This document shows positions 26,019-36,482 of a stretch of 64,000 nucleotides of DNA, piece by piece; position 1 is the stretch's first letter; each line of letters opens with the position of its first letter. The notes under the pieces were generated by a model. The model did not search any database and was not told the DNA's origin. It saw only the letters and a program-made list of their open reading frames with translations. The stretch comes from Leptospiraceae bacterium (GTDB lineage: Bacteria; Spirochaetota; Leptospiria; Leptospirales; Leptospiraceae): NCBI GenBank assembly GCA_016708435.1, contig JADJFV010000033.1:372001-436000 (forward strand), read 5' to 3'. Both the position numbers and the translations under genes were made by a program.

Positions 26019-26709
26019 ATGTTTCAATATAAACATAGACATTTAGAAATCGCAAGCATATTCCTGTTTGTAGTCTACTGTATTATGCTATTAGTAAAAA
26101 TTGGCGAAGAGACTATTCGACTTGCGAATAATCTAGGTTATCTGGTAATTCCGTTAGCTCTTGCTCCTTTATTTGTTGGATATGTAGGTGCTGATTTTTT
26201 TTCCGGGCTTGTTCATTTTCTAGGAGATACATTTGGAACGGAGGAAACGCCCGTGCTTGGAGAGCCTTTTATTAAACCATTTCGGGAACATCATGTAGAT
26301 CCAAAAGGAATGACAAAACATGATTTTGTAGAGACAAGCGGAAACAATTGCATCGTATCCATTCCTTTTTTGCTTTTGGTTTATTACCTAATTGATATTA
26401 AGTCGAGTCTATTTGCCTATTCCTTCTATAGTTTCTTTTGTTTTCTAATGATTGCAGTTTTTATTACAAATCAGATTCATAAATGGTCGCATATGGAAAA
26501 TCCCGGGGCGGCTAATATTATTTCTCCAACGAAACAATTTAATCCTTTCGCCTGAGCATCATCAGGTTCATCACACGGAGCCTTTTGATAAATACTATTG
26601 CATTACTGTCGGTTGGTTAAATCCATTTCTTTATAAGATTCATTTTTTTGAAAGCATTAAGACTATCGCCTATAAAATCTTTGGAGATAGAGTGGCTATT
26701 CGACGTTAA
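26019..26709 (+). pseudogene. Frameshifted CarF/TMEM189-type lipid desaturase (plasmanylethanolamine desaturase family)
   Basis: Two overlapping frames together encode one protein of about 229 residues. The first (26019-26555) carries membrane helices and His motifs GLVHFLGDTFGT, FREHHVDPKGMTKHD and NQIHKWSHMENP. The second supplies LQRNNLILSPEHHQVHHTEP and the C-terminus. These are the His clusters of the CarF/Kua family, which introduces the vinyl-ether bond of plasmalogens. Continuity is restored if one base is removed from the CCCGGGG run at 26502-26508, where the first frame loses similarity. This is either a real one-base insertion or an assembly error in a homopolymer. AAGGAG precedes the ATG, 1 nt after the ChaN-like stop, so it belongs to that operon. 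Confidence 0.75.
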
Positions 26710-26902
26710 ACGGAAGTGAAAAAACTTTTTCAGTATTAATGAATACCTCTTCGTTAAATTTCTATCAAAGGAAATAAATTTATAGATATAGTCGAGCGAG
26801 TTCTTTTTTTCTTTTTATTCTTTATTTCGAGTTTTCCTTGGTTTTTTACTTGCCTTGCAGTCAATTTATTTACATATTAAAAATTAAGAAATAGTAAGCG
26901 CG

Positions 26903-27039
26903 ATTGCCTTCGGATACATAAAAGATACTGTCAAGAATACTATCAAAGATACTATTAACTATAGTGATTTCGTTTGAATGACTATATTTAGCAGTATACC
27001 AAAGACTATGACTGATAGTAAATTGGATGCATCGGCAAT
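26903..27039. repeat. Dispersed hairpin element, copy 1
   Basis: About 137 nt that match 42083-42208 at roughly four in five positions by eye. It opens ATTGCCTTCGGATACATA and closes GGATGCATCGGCAAT, which pair imperfectly. The left half is a degenerate 12-nt tandem (AAGATACTGTCA, AGAATACTATCA, AAGATACTATTA). The whole element can fold into a long imperfect hairpin. It lies in the leader of the GGDEF gene. 26710-26902 is AT-rich with no gene. Confidence 0.6.
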
Positions 27040-27179
27040 ACAAAGAATAACTACTTCGTATGTTGAAAACTGACATTGAATTTAGTATCTAATATTAGCA
27101 GAGATCATTATTTATCTATGACTACAACTTGAAAGGGAAGAACTAAAACACTTGGATGAGAATAGAAGGCGATTTATTT

Positions 27180-30026
27180 ATGACTAGCATAGTAGCGAAA
27201 ACCATTCTTCTCGTTGAAGACGAAGTCATCATTGCCTTGATGGAAGTAAAACAATTAGAGAAAGAAGGCTACAAGGTGATTCATGTTGAGGACGGGAATC
27301 AAGCTATCGACATGGTCAATGAAAAACGAGATCAAATAGATTTGATACTGATGGATATTGATTTGGGAAATGGCATCGATGGCACTCAAGCTGCAAAAGA
27401 AATTTTAAAGAGTCATGATATACCTATTGTTTTCCTTTCCGCTAGAGTAGAAAAAGAAGTCGTTCAAAAAACAGAAAAAATTACATCTTATGGTTATGTA
27501 GTAAAAAATTCTGGAATCATTGTAATTGATGCCTCTATCAAAATGGCATTTAAACTTTATGAGGCAAATAAAAAAACAGAAAGACAAAGAGAGCGGCTAA
27601 GAACAATTCTCCACTCCATTGGCGATGCTGTCATTGCCACAGATATGGATGGAAATATTTTACAAATGAATTCCATCGCTGAAAATTTGACAGGATGGAA
27701 ATTCAGTGAGGCAAACGGAATGCCTCTGCAAGATGTCTTTCATATTGTAAATGCTGTTACCCGCGAGAAAGTTGTAAGTCCCGTCGAATTGGTATTAGCC
27801 TCAGGGAAAATTGTAGGACTCGCAAATCATACTGTATTAATTGCACAGGATGGACATGAATATAAAATTGCGGATTCAGGCTCTCCCATAAAAGATTCAG
27901 AAGGACATATTACAGGAGTTGTATTAGTATTTCGAGATATAACAAAAGAATATGAAATTCAAGAGGCTCTCAAACAAAGCGAACTACATTTGCGAACGAT
28001 TGTTGAAGCTACTCCAAGTTGCGTGAAGCTTGTTTCTAAAGATGGAACTTTACTTGCAATGAACTCCGCTGGACTTTCTATTATTGAAGTCGAAGATTCT
28101 AAGGATGTAATTGGTAAAAGTGTTTATCCTGTAATTGCTCCAGAATTCAGAGATGCTTTTCAAAAATTCAACGAGCATATCTGCAATGGCGAGAAAGGAT
28201 CACTTCGTTTTCAAATCGTTGGAGCGAAAGGAACTAGGCGATGGCTGGAATCCCATGCTGTTTCACTTCCTTCACCCGAAACTCATGAATTAATTCATTT
28301 AGCGATTACGCATGATATTACCGAACAAAAACAATATGAAGAATCTCTTCACGCGCGAGAAAAAATATATCATACTATATTTGAAAAAAGCAGGGCTGTT
28401 AAATTATTAATAGACCCGAATGACGGAAAGATTGTTGATGCAAATTCTGCAGCAGCGGAATTTTATGGTTATTCGCTAGAAGAATTAAAAGAATTAAAGA
28501 TCAATAAAATAAATGTTTTATCAGAAGAAAAAATAAAAGAAGAGATGCTAAACGCAAGCACAGAAAAAAGAAATTACTTTAATTTTAAACATCGTCTTGC
28601 AAATGGAGAACTTCGCGATGTGGAGGTTTACTCAAGCCCTCTCACAGTAGGAGGTCGCCCTTTGCTTCATTCCATTATACATGATATTAGTGATCGAAAA
28701 AAAATGGAAGCTGCCCTTACTGAAAATGAGCGGAATATGAAGATTCTCCTCGATACGATGACGGAAGGAGTTGCCTTAAATGAAATTATTTATGATGACA
28801 CAGGAGAAATGATTGATTATAAAATTTTAAATGTAAATAAAGCATTCTATTCCATGGCAGATTATAGCAGCGTTGAGGTAATTGGAAATTATGCGACAAA
28901 GCTATATGGTATGTCTATTGATTTTATTAAAACATTCTGGAGAGGTCATCAGGATATGCGGACAACTGTATTTACTGAAATGTGGAGTCCGCTGCACAAT
29001 AAATGTTACTTCATTGCGACATCGCCTTTTGTCGATGGCAAATTTGTTACAACATTTCTTGATATTACCGAGCGGAAAAATGCAGAAACCGCACTAGCCG
29101 AATTTAATCGAGACTTTGAAAATTTCTTAAAAGAAACAACTGATTTTATTTACTTTAAAGATCGAGAAAGTAGGTTTCGTTTTTGTAGTCAAAGCCTGGC
29201 GAACATCACAGGTCATGCAAATTGGCGAGATTTGATCGGAAAGAATGATTTTGAAGTATTTCCAGCAGACACTGCTAAAATTTATTACGAAGAAGAACTA
29301 CCAATCTTTGGAGAAGGAAAACCCCTGCAAGGTAAGATAGATCCCTATTACGATGCAGAGGGTAATATGGGTTATGTGTCCACAAATAAATGGCCTCTAT
29401 TTGATAATAATAAAAACGTAGTAGGGATATTTGGTATTAGCCGTGACATCACAGAGCGTAAAAGAATGGAAGAGCAGTTAGAGAGCACAAAATTGGCTCT
29501 TGAGAATGCGAACATTGAGCTTGAAAAATTATCAAATACGGATGTATTGACTGCTATTGGGAATAGGCGATACTTTGAAAAGATTTTTGAAAAAGAATGC
29601 CTTCGATCAAGAAGAAACAATAGCCCTCTATCGATTCTTATTATTGACATTGATGATTTTAAAAATTACAATGATCATTTTGGACATTTGCAAGGAGATG
29701 AATGCTTGAAAATTGTTGCGAAAGCAATTGCTGGACTGGCAAGAAGAGCACCTGATCTAGCGGCACGGTGGGGTGGCGAAGAATTCATTGTTTTACTACC
29801 TGAAACAAACCTTTCGGAAGCTTGGGTTGTTGCAGAAAATATCCGCACACACGTGCAGGAGTTAGCCCTCCCCCATCCAATAGCTAGAGCGGCTAACGTT
29901 GTTACATTAAGTGTGGGAGTGTCTTCATGGGGCTATGAAGACCCACAAGAATTAATTTCTAGAGCGGATAAGGCTTTGTATGCCGCAAAGAACAACGGTA
30001 GAAACAGAGTAGAAATTTCAAAATAG
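27180..30026 (+). CDS. Receiver-PAS-GGDEF diguanylate cyclase
   Basis: A 948-residue cytosolic protein. Receiver 1-125 (TILLVEDEVIIALM; phospho-acceptor in LILMDIDLGNGIDGTQAA; Lys in VVKNSG). Five PAS domains follow at about 140-260, 268-385, 390-510, 515-640 and 645-775. The C-terminal GGDEF domain has GGEEF in AARWGGEEFIVLLPE, preceded by RAPD, which sits five residues before the active site as an inhibitory I-site should. Both are intact, so it should make c-di-GMP and be product-inhibited. The start at 27180 is preferred over an ATG 8 codons upstream, because it gives the same N-terminal length as the paralogues and has GAAGG about 10 nt before it. It is 19 nt upstream of a paralogous kinase gene and probably co-transcribed with it. 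Confidence 0.92.
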   Translation: MTSIVAKTILLVEDEVIIALMEVKQLEKEGYKVIHVEDGNQAIDMVNEKRDQIDLILMDIDLGNGIDGTQAAKEILKSHDIPIVFLSARVEKEVVQKTEKITSYGYVVKNSGIIVIDASIKMAFKLYEANKKTERQRERLRTILHSIGDAVIATDMDGNILQMNSIAENLTGWKFSEANGMPLQDVFHIVNAVTREKVVSPVELVLASGKIVGLANHTVLIAQDGHEYKIADSGSPIKDSEGHITGVVLVFRDITKEYEIQEALKQSELHLRTIVEATPSCVKLVSKDGTLLAMNSAGLSIIEVEDSKDVIGKSVYPVIAPEFRDAFQKFNEHICNGEKGSLRFQIVGAKGTRRWLESHAVSLPSPETHELIHLAITHDITEQKQYEESLHAREKIYHTIFEKSRAVKLLIDPNDGKIVDANSAAAEFYGYSLEELKELKINKINVLSEEKIKEEMLNASTEKRNYFNFKHRLANGELRDVEVYSSPLTVGGRPLLHSIIHDISDRKKMEAALTENERNMKILLDTMTEGVALNEIIYDDTGEMIDYKILNVNKAFYSMADYSSVEVIGNYATKLYGMSIDFIKTFWRGHQDMRTTVFTEMWSPLHNKCYFIATSPFVDGKFVTTFLDITERKNAETALAEFNRDFENFLKETTDFIYFKDRESRFRFCSQSLANITGHANWRDLIGKNDFEVFPADTAKIYYEEELPIFGEGKPLQGKIDPYYDAEGNMGYVSTNKWPLFDNNKNVVGIFGISRDITERKRMEEQLESTKLALENANIELEKLSNTDVLTAIGNRRYFEKIFEKECLRSRRNNSPLSILIIDIDDFKNYNDHFGHLQGDECLKIVAKAIAGLARRAPDLAARWGGEEFIVLLPETNLSEAWVVAENIRTHVQELALPHPIARAANVVTLSVGVSSWGYEDPQELISRADKALYAAKNNGRNRVEISK

Positions 30027-30045
30027 ACTTCAAAAAGAGGAATGA

Positions 30046-32220
30046 ATGTTTGATAAATCAAATAAAACCATACTGCTCGTAGAAGATGAAATCATCATTG
30101 CCATGATGGAACTTAAGTTGTTAGAAAAAGAAGGGTATCGAGTAATACATGCGGCTAATGGGGAAGAAGCGATTGATATTGTAAATAATTCGCCAATTGA
30201 TTTAATCCTTATGGACATTGATTTAGGGAAAGGTATGGATGGAACTGAAACTGCAAGAGAAATTTTAAGAACCCATAACTTACCTATCGTGTTCCTCTCA
30301 TCCAGAACCGAAAAAGACATTGTTCAAAAAACGGAGGTCATTACTTCGTATGGATATATAATGAAGAATTCTGGAATTATCGTTATGGACGCGTCTATCA
30401 AAATGGCTTTTAAGTTGCATGAAGCAAATGAACGAACTCAAAGAGAGAAAGAGCAACTTCGAACCATTTTACATTCTATTGGAGATGCAGTAATCGCTAC
30501 AAATAGAGAAGGGCTTATTGTTCGAATGAACATAGTTGCAGAGGAAATTACTGGCTGGAAATTCTCTGAAGTAGAAGGAAGACCATTATACGAAATTTTT
30601 AGAATAATCAATGCTCATACAAGAGAAATTGTTCCTGATCCAGTTAAATTAGTATTAGCCACTGGAAATACAATAGGTCTTGCAAATCATACTGTGCTCA
30701 TTGCTAGGGATGGAACAGAATGTCAAATTGCCGATTCTGGAGCACCGATTAAAGACGTTAGTGGAAATATTATTGGAGTAGTTCTTGTTTTTCGAGATGT
30801 TACACAGGAATACGAAATTCAGAATAAAATTGAAATAAGTGAAAGAAAGTATCGAACCATTATTGATGTATCACCTATTCCGTATGCACTTAATGACGAT
30901 CATCAAAATATTCTATTAATAAACAAGGCGTTTACAGAGACATTTGGATATTCCCATGAAGATATTCCAACTCTTTCCGATTGGTGGCCTAAGGCATATC
31001 CTGATTTAGAATATCGAAATTGGGTTGCCTCTACCTGGCAGAATAATGTAGAAAAATCGTTACGAGATGGAAAACCATTTATACCTCTTGAAATAATAAT
31101 TCAATGCAAGGATGGAACCAAACGTTCTGTAATGGCGAGCGCAGTTTCTCTTGGTGATTCTTTTTCGGGGATACACTTAGTTATCCTTTATGACATAACT
31201 GATAGGAAAAAAAATGAAGATGAACTTCGGGTTAGCAAGCAATTGCTTGAAGCCTCTCAGTCTATCGCAAAATTAGGTGGCTGGGAATTGGACTTAACTA
31301 CGAATACACTTTATTGGACTGCTGAGACCTATCGCATTCATGAAACTTCTCCGTCAGAGTTTAATCCTACAGTCGATGCTGGAGTTGGATATTTCTTACC
31401 TGAATCTCGGCAAATGATTTCGGAAGCTCTTAAAAATGCAATAGAAAAAGGGATAGGATACGATCTTGAATTAGAAACATTTACAACTAAGGGTAGAAAA
31501 ATTGATGTTCGCACTACTTGTCATGTCACTATAGTCAATGGAAAGCCAGCAAAGCTAACTGGAATTTTTCAGGACATAACAGTTAGTAAACTCGCTGGTC
31601 AGGAAATTCGAAATTTGCTGCAAGAGAAAGAAATAATTCTAAAAGAAGTTCATCATAGAGTTAAAAATAATATGAGCACTATCTTTGGGTTACTGACAAC
31701 TCAAGCAGTTACTGTAAATGATTTGGCTGTGCAAAGTATCCTTCAGGATTCAGCAGGACGCGTGCAAAGTATGATGGTATTATATGACAAACTATATCGA
31801 TCAGAGAACGCTGGTATTGTCTCAATTAAGGACTATTTTCCATCTTTAATCTTTGAAATTATTAGCCTTTTTCCTAAAACCAAACTTGTTAAGATAGAAA
31901 CTGAATTGGATGATATTCGATTAAAAACTTTAGTGGTTACTCCTTTAGGAATTATTTTTAACGAGCTAATTACAAATACAATGAAGTATGCATTTTCAGA
32001 AAACAAGGACGGGTTAATACGAGTAACCGCAAAGCAAAAGGAAAATCTGATTATCCTCACCTATGAGGATAATGGCAAAGGAATTCCTTCATTCATATCT
32101 TTTGATAAGCCGACTGGGTTTGGATTACTATTAATTAAAATGCTAGTAAAACAAATCAACGGAACTATTTCCATGGAAATAAAAAATGGAACATGCTTTG
32201 TAATTGAATTTCATGTTTAA
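30046..32220 (+). CDS. Receiver-first PAS sensor histidine kinase (REC-PAS-PAS-PAS-HisKA_2-HATPase)
   Basis: A 724-residue soluble kinase. Its receiver and first PAS domain (residues 1-~265) closely parallel those of the upstream GGDEF protein, including LLHSIGDAVIAT-like and LANHTVLIARDG segments, so the two genes share a duplicated N-terminal half. Two more PAS domains follow (about 275-400 and 400-520). The phosphotransfer box is ILKEVHHRVKNNMSTIFG, of HisKA_2 type as in the kinase at 3809. The ATPase has FNELITNTMKYAF and EDNGKGIP. AGAGGA is 4-5 nt before the ATG. The pair could deliver one signal to both c-di-GMP and phosphorelay outputs; this is inference from the shared sensor part. 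Confidence 0.92.
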   Translation: MFDKSNKTILLVEDEIIIAMMELKLLEKEGYRVIHAANGEEAIDIVNNSPIDLILMDIDLGKGMDGTETAREILRTHNLPIVFLSSRTEKDIVQKTEVITSYGYIMKNSGIIVMDASIKMAFKLHEANERTQREKEQLRTILHSIGDAVIATNREGLIVRMNIVAEEITGWKFSEVEGRPLYEIFRIINAHTREIVPDPVKLVLATGNTIGLANHTVLIARDGTECQIADSGAPIKDVSGNIIGVVLVFRDVTQEYEIQNKIEISERKYRTIIDVSPIPYALNDDHQNILLINKAFTETFGYSHEDIPTLSDWWPKAYPDLEYRNWVASTWQNNVEKSLRDGKPFIPLEIIIQCKDGTKRSVMASAVSLGDSFSGIHLVILYDITDRKKNEDELRVSKQLLEASQSIAKLGGWELDLTTNTLYWTAETYRIHETSPSEFNPTVDAGVGYFLPESRQMISEALKNAIEKGIGYDLELETFTTKGRKIDVRTTCHVTIVNGKPAKLTGIFQDITVSKLAGQEIRNLLQEKEIILKEVHHRVKNNMSTIFGLLTTQAVTVNDLAVQSILQDSAGRVQSMMVLYDKLYRSENAGIVSIKDYFPSLIFEIISLFPKTKLVKIETELDDIRLKTLVVTPLGIIFNELITNTMKYAFSENKDGLIRVTAKQKENLIILTYEDNGKGIPSFISFDKPTGFGLLLIKMLVKQINGTISMEIKNGTCFVIEFHV

Positions 32221-32922
32221 GTTGCAAAAAAAGAACCTATGATCTGAAGCAATATGGGGCTGTGTAAAAAGAAGGCTTTCTCACATCGCTTGGCAGTTGG
32301 GCGGAGGCGGGTGGATAAAGACGTGAAGGCGCAAATAATAGAGCTAATAAAATCAATACTATTTACGTCCTGTGCGGCTAAACTCAATATTGCTCCTTAG
32401 GGAAGCAACTTAATGTAACACATTGCTTTTACTTTTACAAAATCCCTGATCGGCATGCAATGCTAATGGTGGGTTTGTCAAATTCAATGCTGATCCCAAA
32501 GGGTCGCAACAAAAGGCGGGCTGTTGATTTTACTAGTTTATTAGGTTTGTCTAATATTGTTGATTTCATAAAATGTTACATAGTTTTACTCTTATGCCTA
32601 AGGTGAGTTACTAGGTAGAATTGGAGAAAAGAATAGATTATACAGAAAAATTACTTTGCTATGATAAGATATATTTTTTTAGTAATCAAAAATGTTTCGA
32701 AAAATTTATTGCCCTAAAACAAGTCTTTACTGAAAGTGAGTTAATTAAAAAACTTCTAAGGCTTAAATAAATTCTTCTTGGGCTAGCATTTTATTTTAAA
32801 TAACCTTATTATTTTTTTTGAGTCTGCTGCGAAATGGGTCATTTTTAGTTTTCGTATTGATAAATCTTAGCGGTTAAATGTATGAAACCTTATTTTGCAA
32901 CGGACTCTTTAAAGGAAAGTGC
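32221..32922. other. 700-nt gene-free region with a dispersed repeat block
   Basis: No gene is recognisable. It contains a small hairpin near 32388-32406 (TTGCTCCTTAGGGAAGCAA), and a 49-nt block at 32516-32564 (GCGGGCTGTTGATTTTAC, then TTTATTAGGTTTGTCTAATA) that aligns without gaps to 62086-62134. TAATGGTGGGTTTG at 32464 also has a match at 62067. The right end carries AAAGGAAAG before the porin ATG at 32923. Confidence 0.4.
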
Positions 32923-34617
32923 ATGAAACTATTGTTCATATTTTTTATATTCTTATTCACAACAATTATAGCTAAAGATACATCAAAAACAAATAAGGGA
33001 AAATTGATTGAAAGAGAAGTAGAAATTATTCGTGTCAAAGAAGAGCCTGATATTAAGGCTAATCAATATTTTCCAAAGCAGCCTGAAGAAAACAAATTAC
33101 CACAAGATTCTAATACGCAAAGCAATGTAAGAGAAGTCGAAGAAAAAAAAGATGTTGAGGGCTTGCAGGCAAAAGAAACCATTAGCGATAATAAATCAAA
33201 AACGATCAAGCTTCCTGAAGTCAGTGTCGAAATATTTGGATTTATTAAAGCTGATTATGTTTATTCCAATCAGGCAATGTTGTCCTTTGGTCGTGAAAAT
33301 TTAACTGCTCCCAATCAGGCAAAACGCATAGTGCAAAATGATGATCGGGATCAGCGGTCACTCATGAGTATCCGCGAAACTTCAATAGGCTTTAAGCCCA
33401 AGTTTGGAAATAATTTGCATTAAGTAATTCAGTTTGATCTAATGGACATTAACCAGGGAAATGGAGGACCGGCGAGTAAGCCTCGTATTGTGCAGGCATA
33501 CATTGAATATAAATTTGGAAACAAGATGGATTTTTTTGCGGGACAGAAGTGGGATATTTTTTCGCCATTGTATCCTGACACTTACAATATTATTTCTGGA
33601 TTACTCGGCAGTGGGAACCTTGGTTGGTTTAGAGAACAAATGGGATTTAAGCATTCTCTTTCTTCTCAATTTAATTTATCATATTCGATTGGAAATTCTA
33701 ATCTAAATACTTCTCCAAACGTATCGCCTAACGTTGAGTTAACTAAGGCTCCAACGTTTGCTTTTCAATTAGAATGGATACCTACCAATCAACTAAATCT
33801 TTATCTGTCTGGAATTTATTCTAATTTGAAATACTATGATCCAAATTATTCAACATTGTATTTGAATAATAATTATAGTAGTTCTAGTTCTAGTTTCGAT
33901 GATTCTTATAACCAACTTTTGAATAATAAAAAAGTCAGTCGTGTATCAAGTGGAATTTCTCTTAGCGCACAATGGAAATTAGCCAGTAATCTCAACATAA
34001 AGGGAGAAACTCATATAGGTCAGAACTTAGATAATTTTAGCACATTGACTCAGTCAGCCGTTCAGGTAACTTCGTATGGACAGTCTCTTTTGCAATCCTC
34101 TTCCCCTCTCGCCTATCGATCCAATTCTGTAAACGGTGGAAGAACACAATATAACTCTATTAGAGAGGCGGGCGCATGGATGAGTATTCTTTATAATATT
34201 ACCGAGCACTGGGAAGTTATATTTCTTGCAGGCAAGACTAAAATTTTAAATCCAGATAGATTAAAAACTTCATTTGAATCTATTTCGGGAAATCAATTTT
34301 ATCTCAAGGAAATGAATCGAAACCAGCCCAATGTAAACGTGTGGGGTTCTGATCAACTTGGCTCAGTGATTACAAATTCAACGATAGGCGGAAGCGTGGC
34401 AAGGATTCTAGAAGGCAATTTCAAATTATTCGTATATTACCAATACACGGAGACAGAATACAAGACGAGTGATCGGCAAAAAGGCATTGGTAGACTAATT
34501 AGTAGCATAGGAAATGATGGAGCCATTTCGTGGAACTCTGCTAATGCAGCTATACCGGATTCTGGGAATTTGCCTCATGCTCATTTAATTCGTGCTGGCG
34601 CTATGATGAATTTTTAG
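32923..34617 (+). pseudogene. Outer-membrane beta-barrel (porin-like) gene with internal stop codon
   Basis: One continuous frame of 565 codons interrupted by a single in-frame TAA at 33421-33423 (GNNLH, stop, VIQFDLMDINQG). The start with AAAGGAAAG upstream gives the signal peptide MKLLFIFFIFLFTTIIA. A charged periplasmic segment (about 25-105) resembling a coiled-coil anchor precedes the barrel, which starts EIFGFIKADYVYSNQAM. Amphipathic strands with aromatic girdles continue to a terminal Phe (LIRAGAMMNF), the outer-membrane barrel signature. The start of the barrel resembles DcaP-like porins. The flanking frame is otherwise intact, so this is a recent nonsense mutation, a sequencing error, or a readthrough. 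It lies 21 nt upstream of the chemotaxis receptor gene. Confidence 0.75.
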
Positions 34618-34638
34618 AAAAGCAAAAAAGGAAAGGAA

Positions 34639-36465
34639 ATGAAATTATCTATAAAACAAATTATCACAATTAGCTTTATTGGGCTAACAACGATTATACT
34701 ATTATTAACGGCTTTGATAATATCCCTGTATCTAAGTCAGAATCAACTGTATGAAAATCAAAATCGAAAATTTGACTCTTATCTTCTTGCAGATGAATTA
34801 AGACAGAGTTCGGATGATTTAACAAGATTAATGAGAACCTATGCATTGACAGGAGATGAAAAGTATAAGGACTATTTCTTTACTGTTTTAGATATTCGAA
34901 ATGGGAAAAAAACTAGACCGGAAAAATACAATCGAATCTATTGGGATTTCTATACGGTTAATGGAAATAAGCCGCGACCGGACGATAAGGCTGTCAGTCT
35001 ATCTGATTTAATGAAACAAAGTGGATTCACAGATTCTGAATTTACTAAGCTAGAAGAAGCAAGAAAAAATTCGGATGGGTTAGTAAGAACAGAAGAAATT
35101 GCTATGAGTGCAATGCAAGGCAAATTGGAAGAAGATGCAAAGACTATGATTTTACCGAATGAAAATTTGAAAGAATTTGCGAGAAGAATTTTACATAGCG
35201 AGAAATATCACAAAGATAAATTTAATATTATGAAGCCAATAGATGACTTTTATGTTTTGTTAGAAACTAGAACAAATCAAGAAGTTTTGAATTCAAAGGA
35301 AAAGCAAACGTTTCTATTACAAATGACTATTTTTGTTTTGGTGTGTTTAGTGTTAGCATCCCTTTTTTCATTTTATTTAATTCACAGAGAAGTAATAAAA
35401 CCAATCTTGATATTTAATGAAGAAATTCAAGAAATTACGAATAGTAAAAACTTAACTAAGCAGTTAATCAATGATAGCCACAATGAGATTGGTGAGCTTG
35501 CAATGAAATTTAATGAATTTATTAAAAGTATCCGCACTTTATTTTTAGCATTTCAATCTAATTCTAAGAGTGTGAATAAGCTCGCTATGACTTTGGAGGA
35601 AGCAATTCAGGAAACAAAAACCTCTTTTGAAGAAGTCTCTATTGCGACTGATAGCGTTGCTGATGAGACAGGACAACTCATGCATTTTACGGAAACAATT
35701 ACAGAAATGATGAATGAGTCTAAACAGAAAATTTCGAATGGTTCAAATCTATCAAAAAGAAATTTGAGTAGCGCACAAATCTTGTTATCTGAAATTACAA
35801 GCGCATACGCAGAGTTAAACTTAGCTAATAGAGAACTAAAAACAATCAGTTCTCAATTGGATGAGACTGCGAAGGCTACTGAATCGCTGTCTGAACGATC
35901 AAGGGAAATTCACTTAGTGCTTATTTCTGTTAGGGAAATTTCAAAGCAAACTGGACTTCTTGCACTCAATGCAGCGATTGAGTCAGCTAGAGCAGGAGAG
36001 CACGGGAAGGGTTTCGCTGTAGTAGCCGATGAAGTAGGAAATCTTGCCGCACAAACTCAGCAGGCTACTGCAAGGATTAGTCAGGTCGTGAATGATATTA
36101 CTTTAGAAATTAACGATTCAGTAAATAAAATTCGGATCACAAATGATAGTAGTAAAAAATTATTTCAAATTATTGCTAAAATAGAAAAGGTAATTTCGAA
36201 TAATGTTTCCATTGTTAAAAATACACAAGAAGAATCTTCTCTCATTTCCTTGGAGCTTTCCGGCATTGAAAAAAACATTACAGAGGTAAATATCGTTAAT
36301 GCGCAGATACTTGGAGCCAATCAGCATCTTGCTGCATCTGGAGAAGAAGTAAGCGTTGCCATGAAATCAAAAATTGCTGCTCTCGATAATATTAATAAGC
36401 AGATAATTTCTTTAAATTCAGAAAACAAAGCTTTGCAAGCAGATATTATTCAATTTAAAATTTAA
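34639..36465 (+). CDS. Methyl-accepting chemotaxis protein
   Basis: A 608-residue inner-membrane chemoreceptor. TM1 is IITISFIGLTTIILLLTALI (8-30), then a periplasmic ligand domain of about 200 residues, and TM2 FLLQMTIFVLVCLVLASLFSF (about 228-250). A HAMP domain follows (EVIKPILIFNEEI), then the cytoplasmic signalling coiled coil with the highly conserved hairpin tip ISKQTGLLALNAAIESARAG and EHGKGFAVVADEVGNLAAQT (about 435-475). The CheA/CheW contact region is complete. GGAAAGGAA precedes the ATG. Being 21 nt downstream of the porin-like gene, it is probably transcribed with it. Ligand unknown. Confidence 0.93.
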   Translation: MKLSIKQIITISFIGLTTIILLLTALIISLYLSQNQLYENQNRKFDSYLLADELRQSSDDLTRLMRTYALTGDEKYKDYFFTVLDIRNGKKTRPEKYNRIYWDFYTVNGNKPRPDDKAVSLSDLMKQSGFTDSEFTKLEEARKNSDGLVRTEEIAMSAMQGKLEEDAKTMILPNENLKEFARRILHSEKYHKDKFNIMKPIDDFYVLLETRTNQEVLNSKEKQTFLLQMTIFVLVCLVLASLFSFYLIHREVIKPILIFNEEIQEITNSKNLTKQLINDSHNEIGELAMKFNEFIKSIRTLFLAFQSNSKSVNKLAMTLEEAIQETKTSFEEVSIATDSVADETGQLMHFTETITEMMNESKQKISNGSNLSKRNLSSAQILLSEITSAYAELNLANRELKTISSQLDETAKATESLSERSREIHLVLISVREISKQTGLLALNAAIESARAGEHGKGFAVVADEVGNLAAQTQQATARISQVVNDITLEINDSVNKIRITNDSSKKLFQIIAKIEKVISNNVSIVKNTQEESSLISLELSGIEKNITEVNIVNAQILGANQHLAASGEEVSVAMKSKIAALDNINKQIISLNSENKALQADIIQFKI

Positions 36466-36482
36466 AAGAATCTAATTGTAAT

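Noticed and set aside
26019..26709. Programmed frameshift in the desaturase
   Set aside because: No recognisable slip site or stop arrangement at the CCCGGGG run; a simple one-base insertion explains it.
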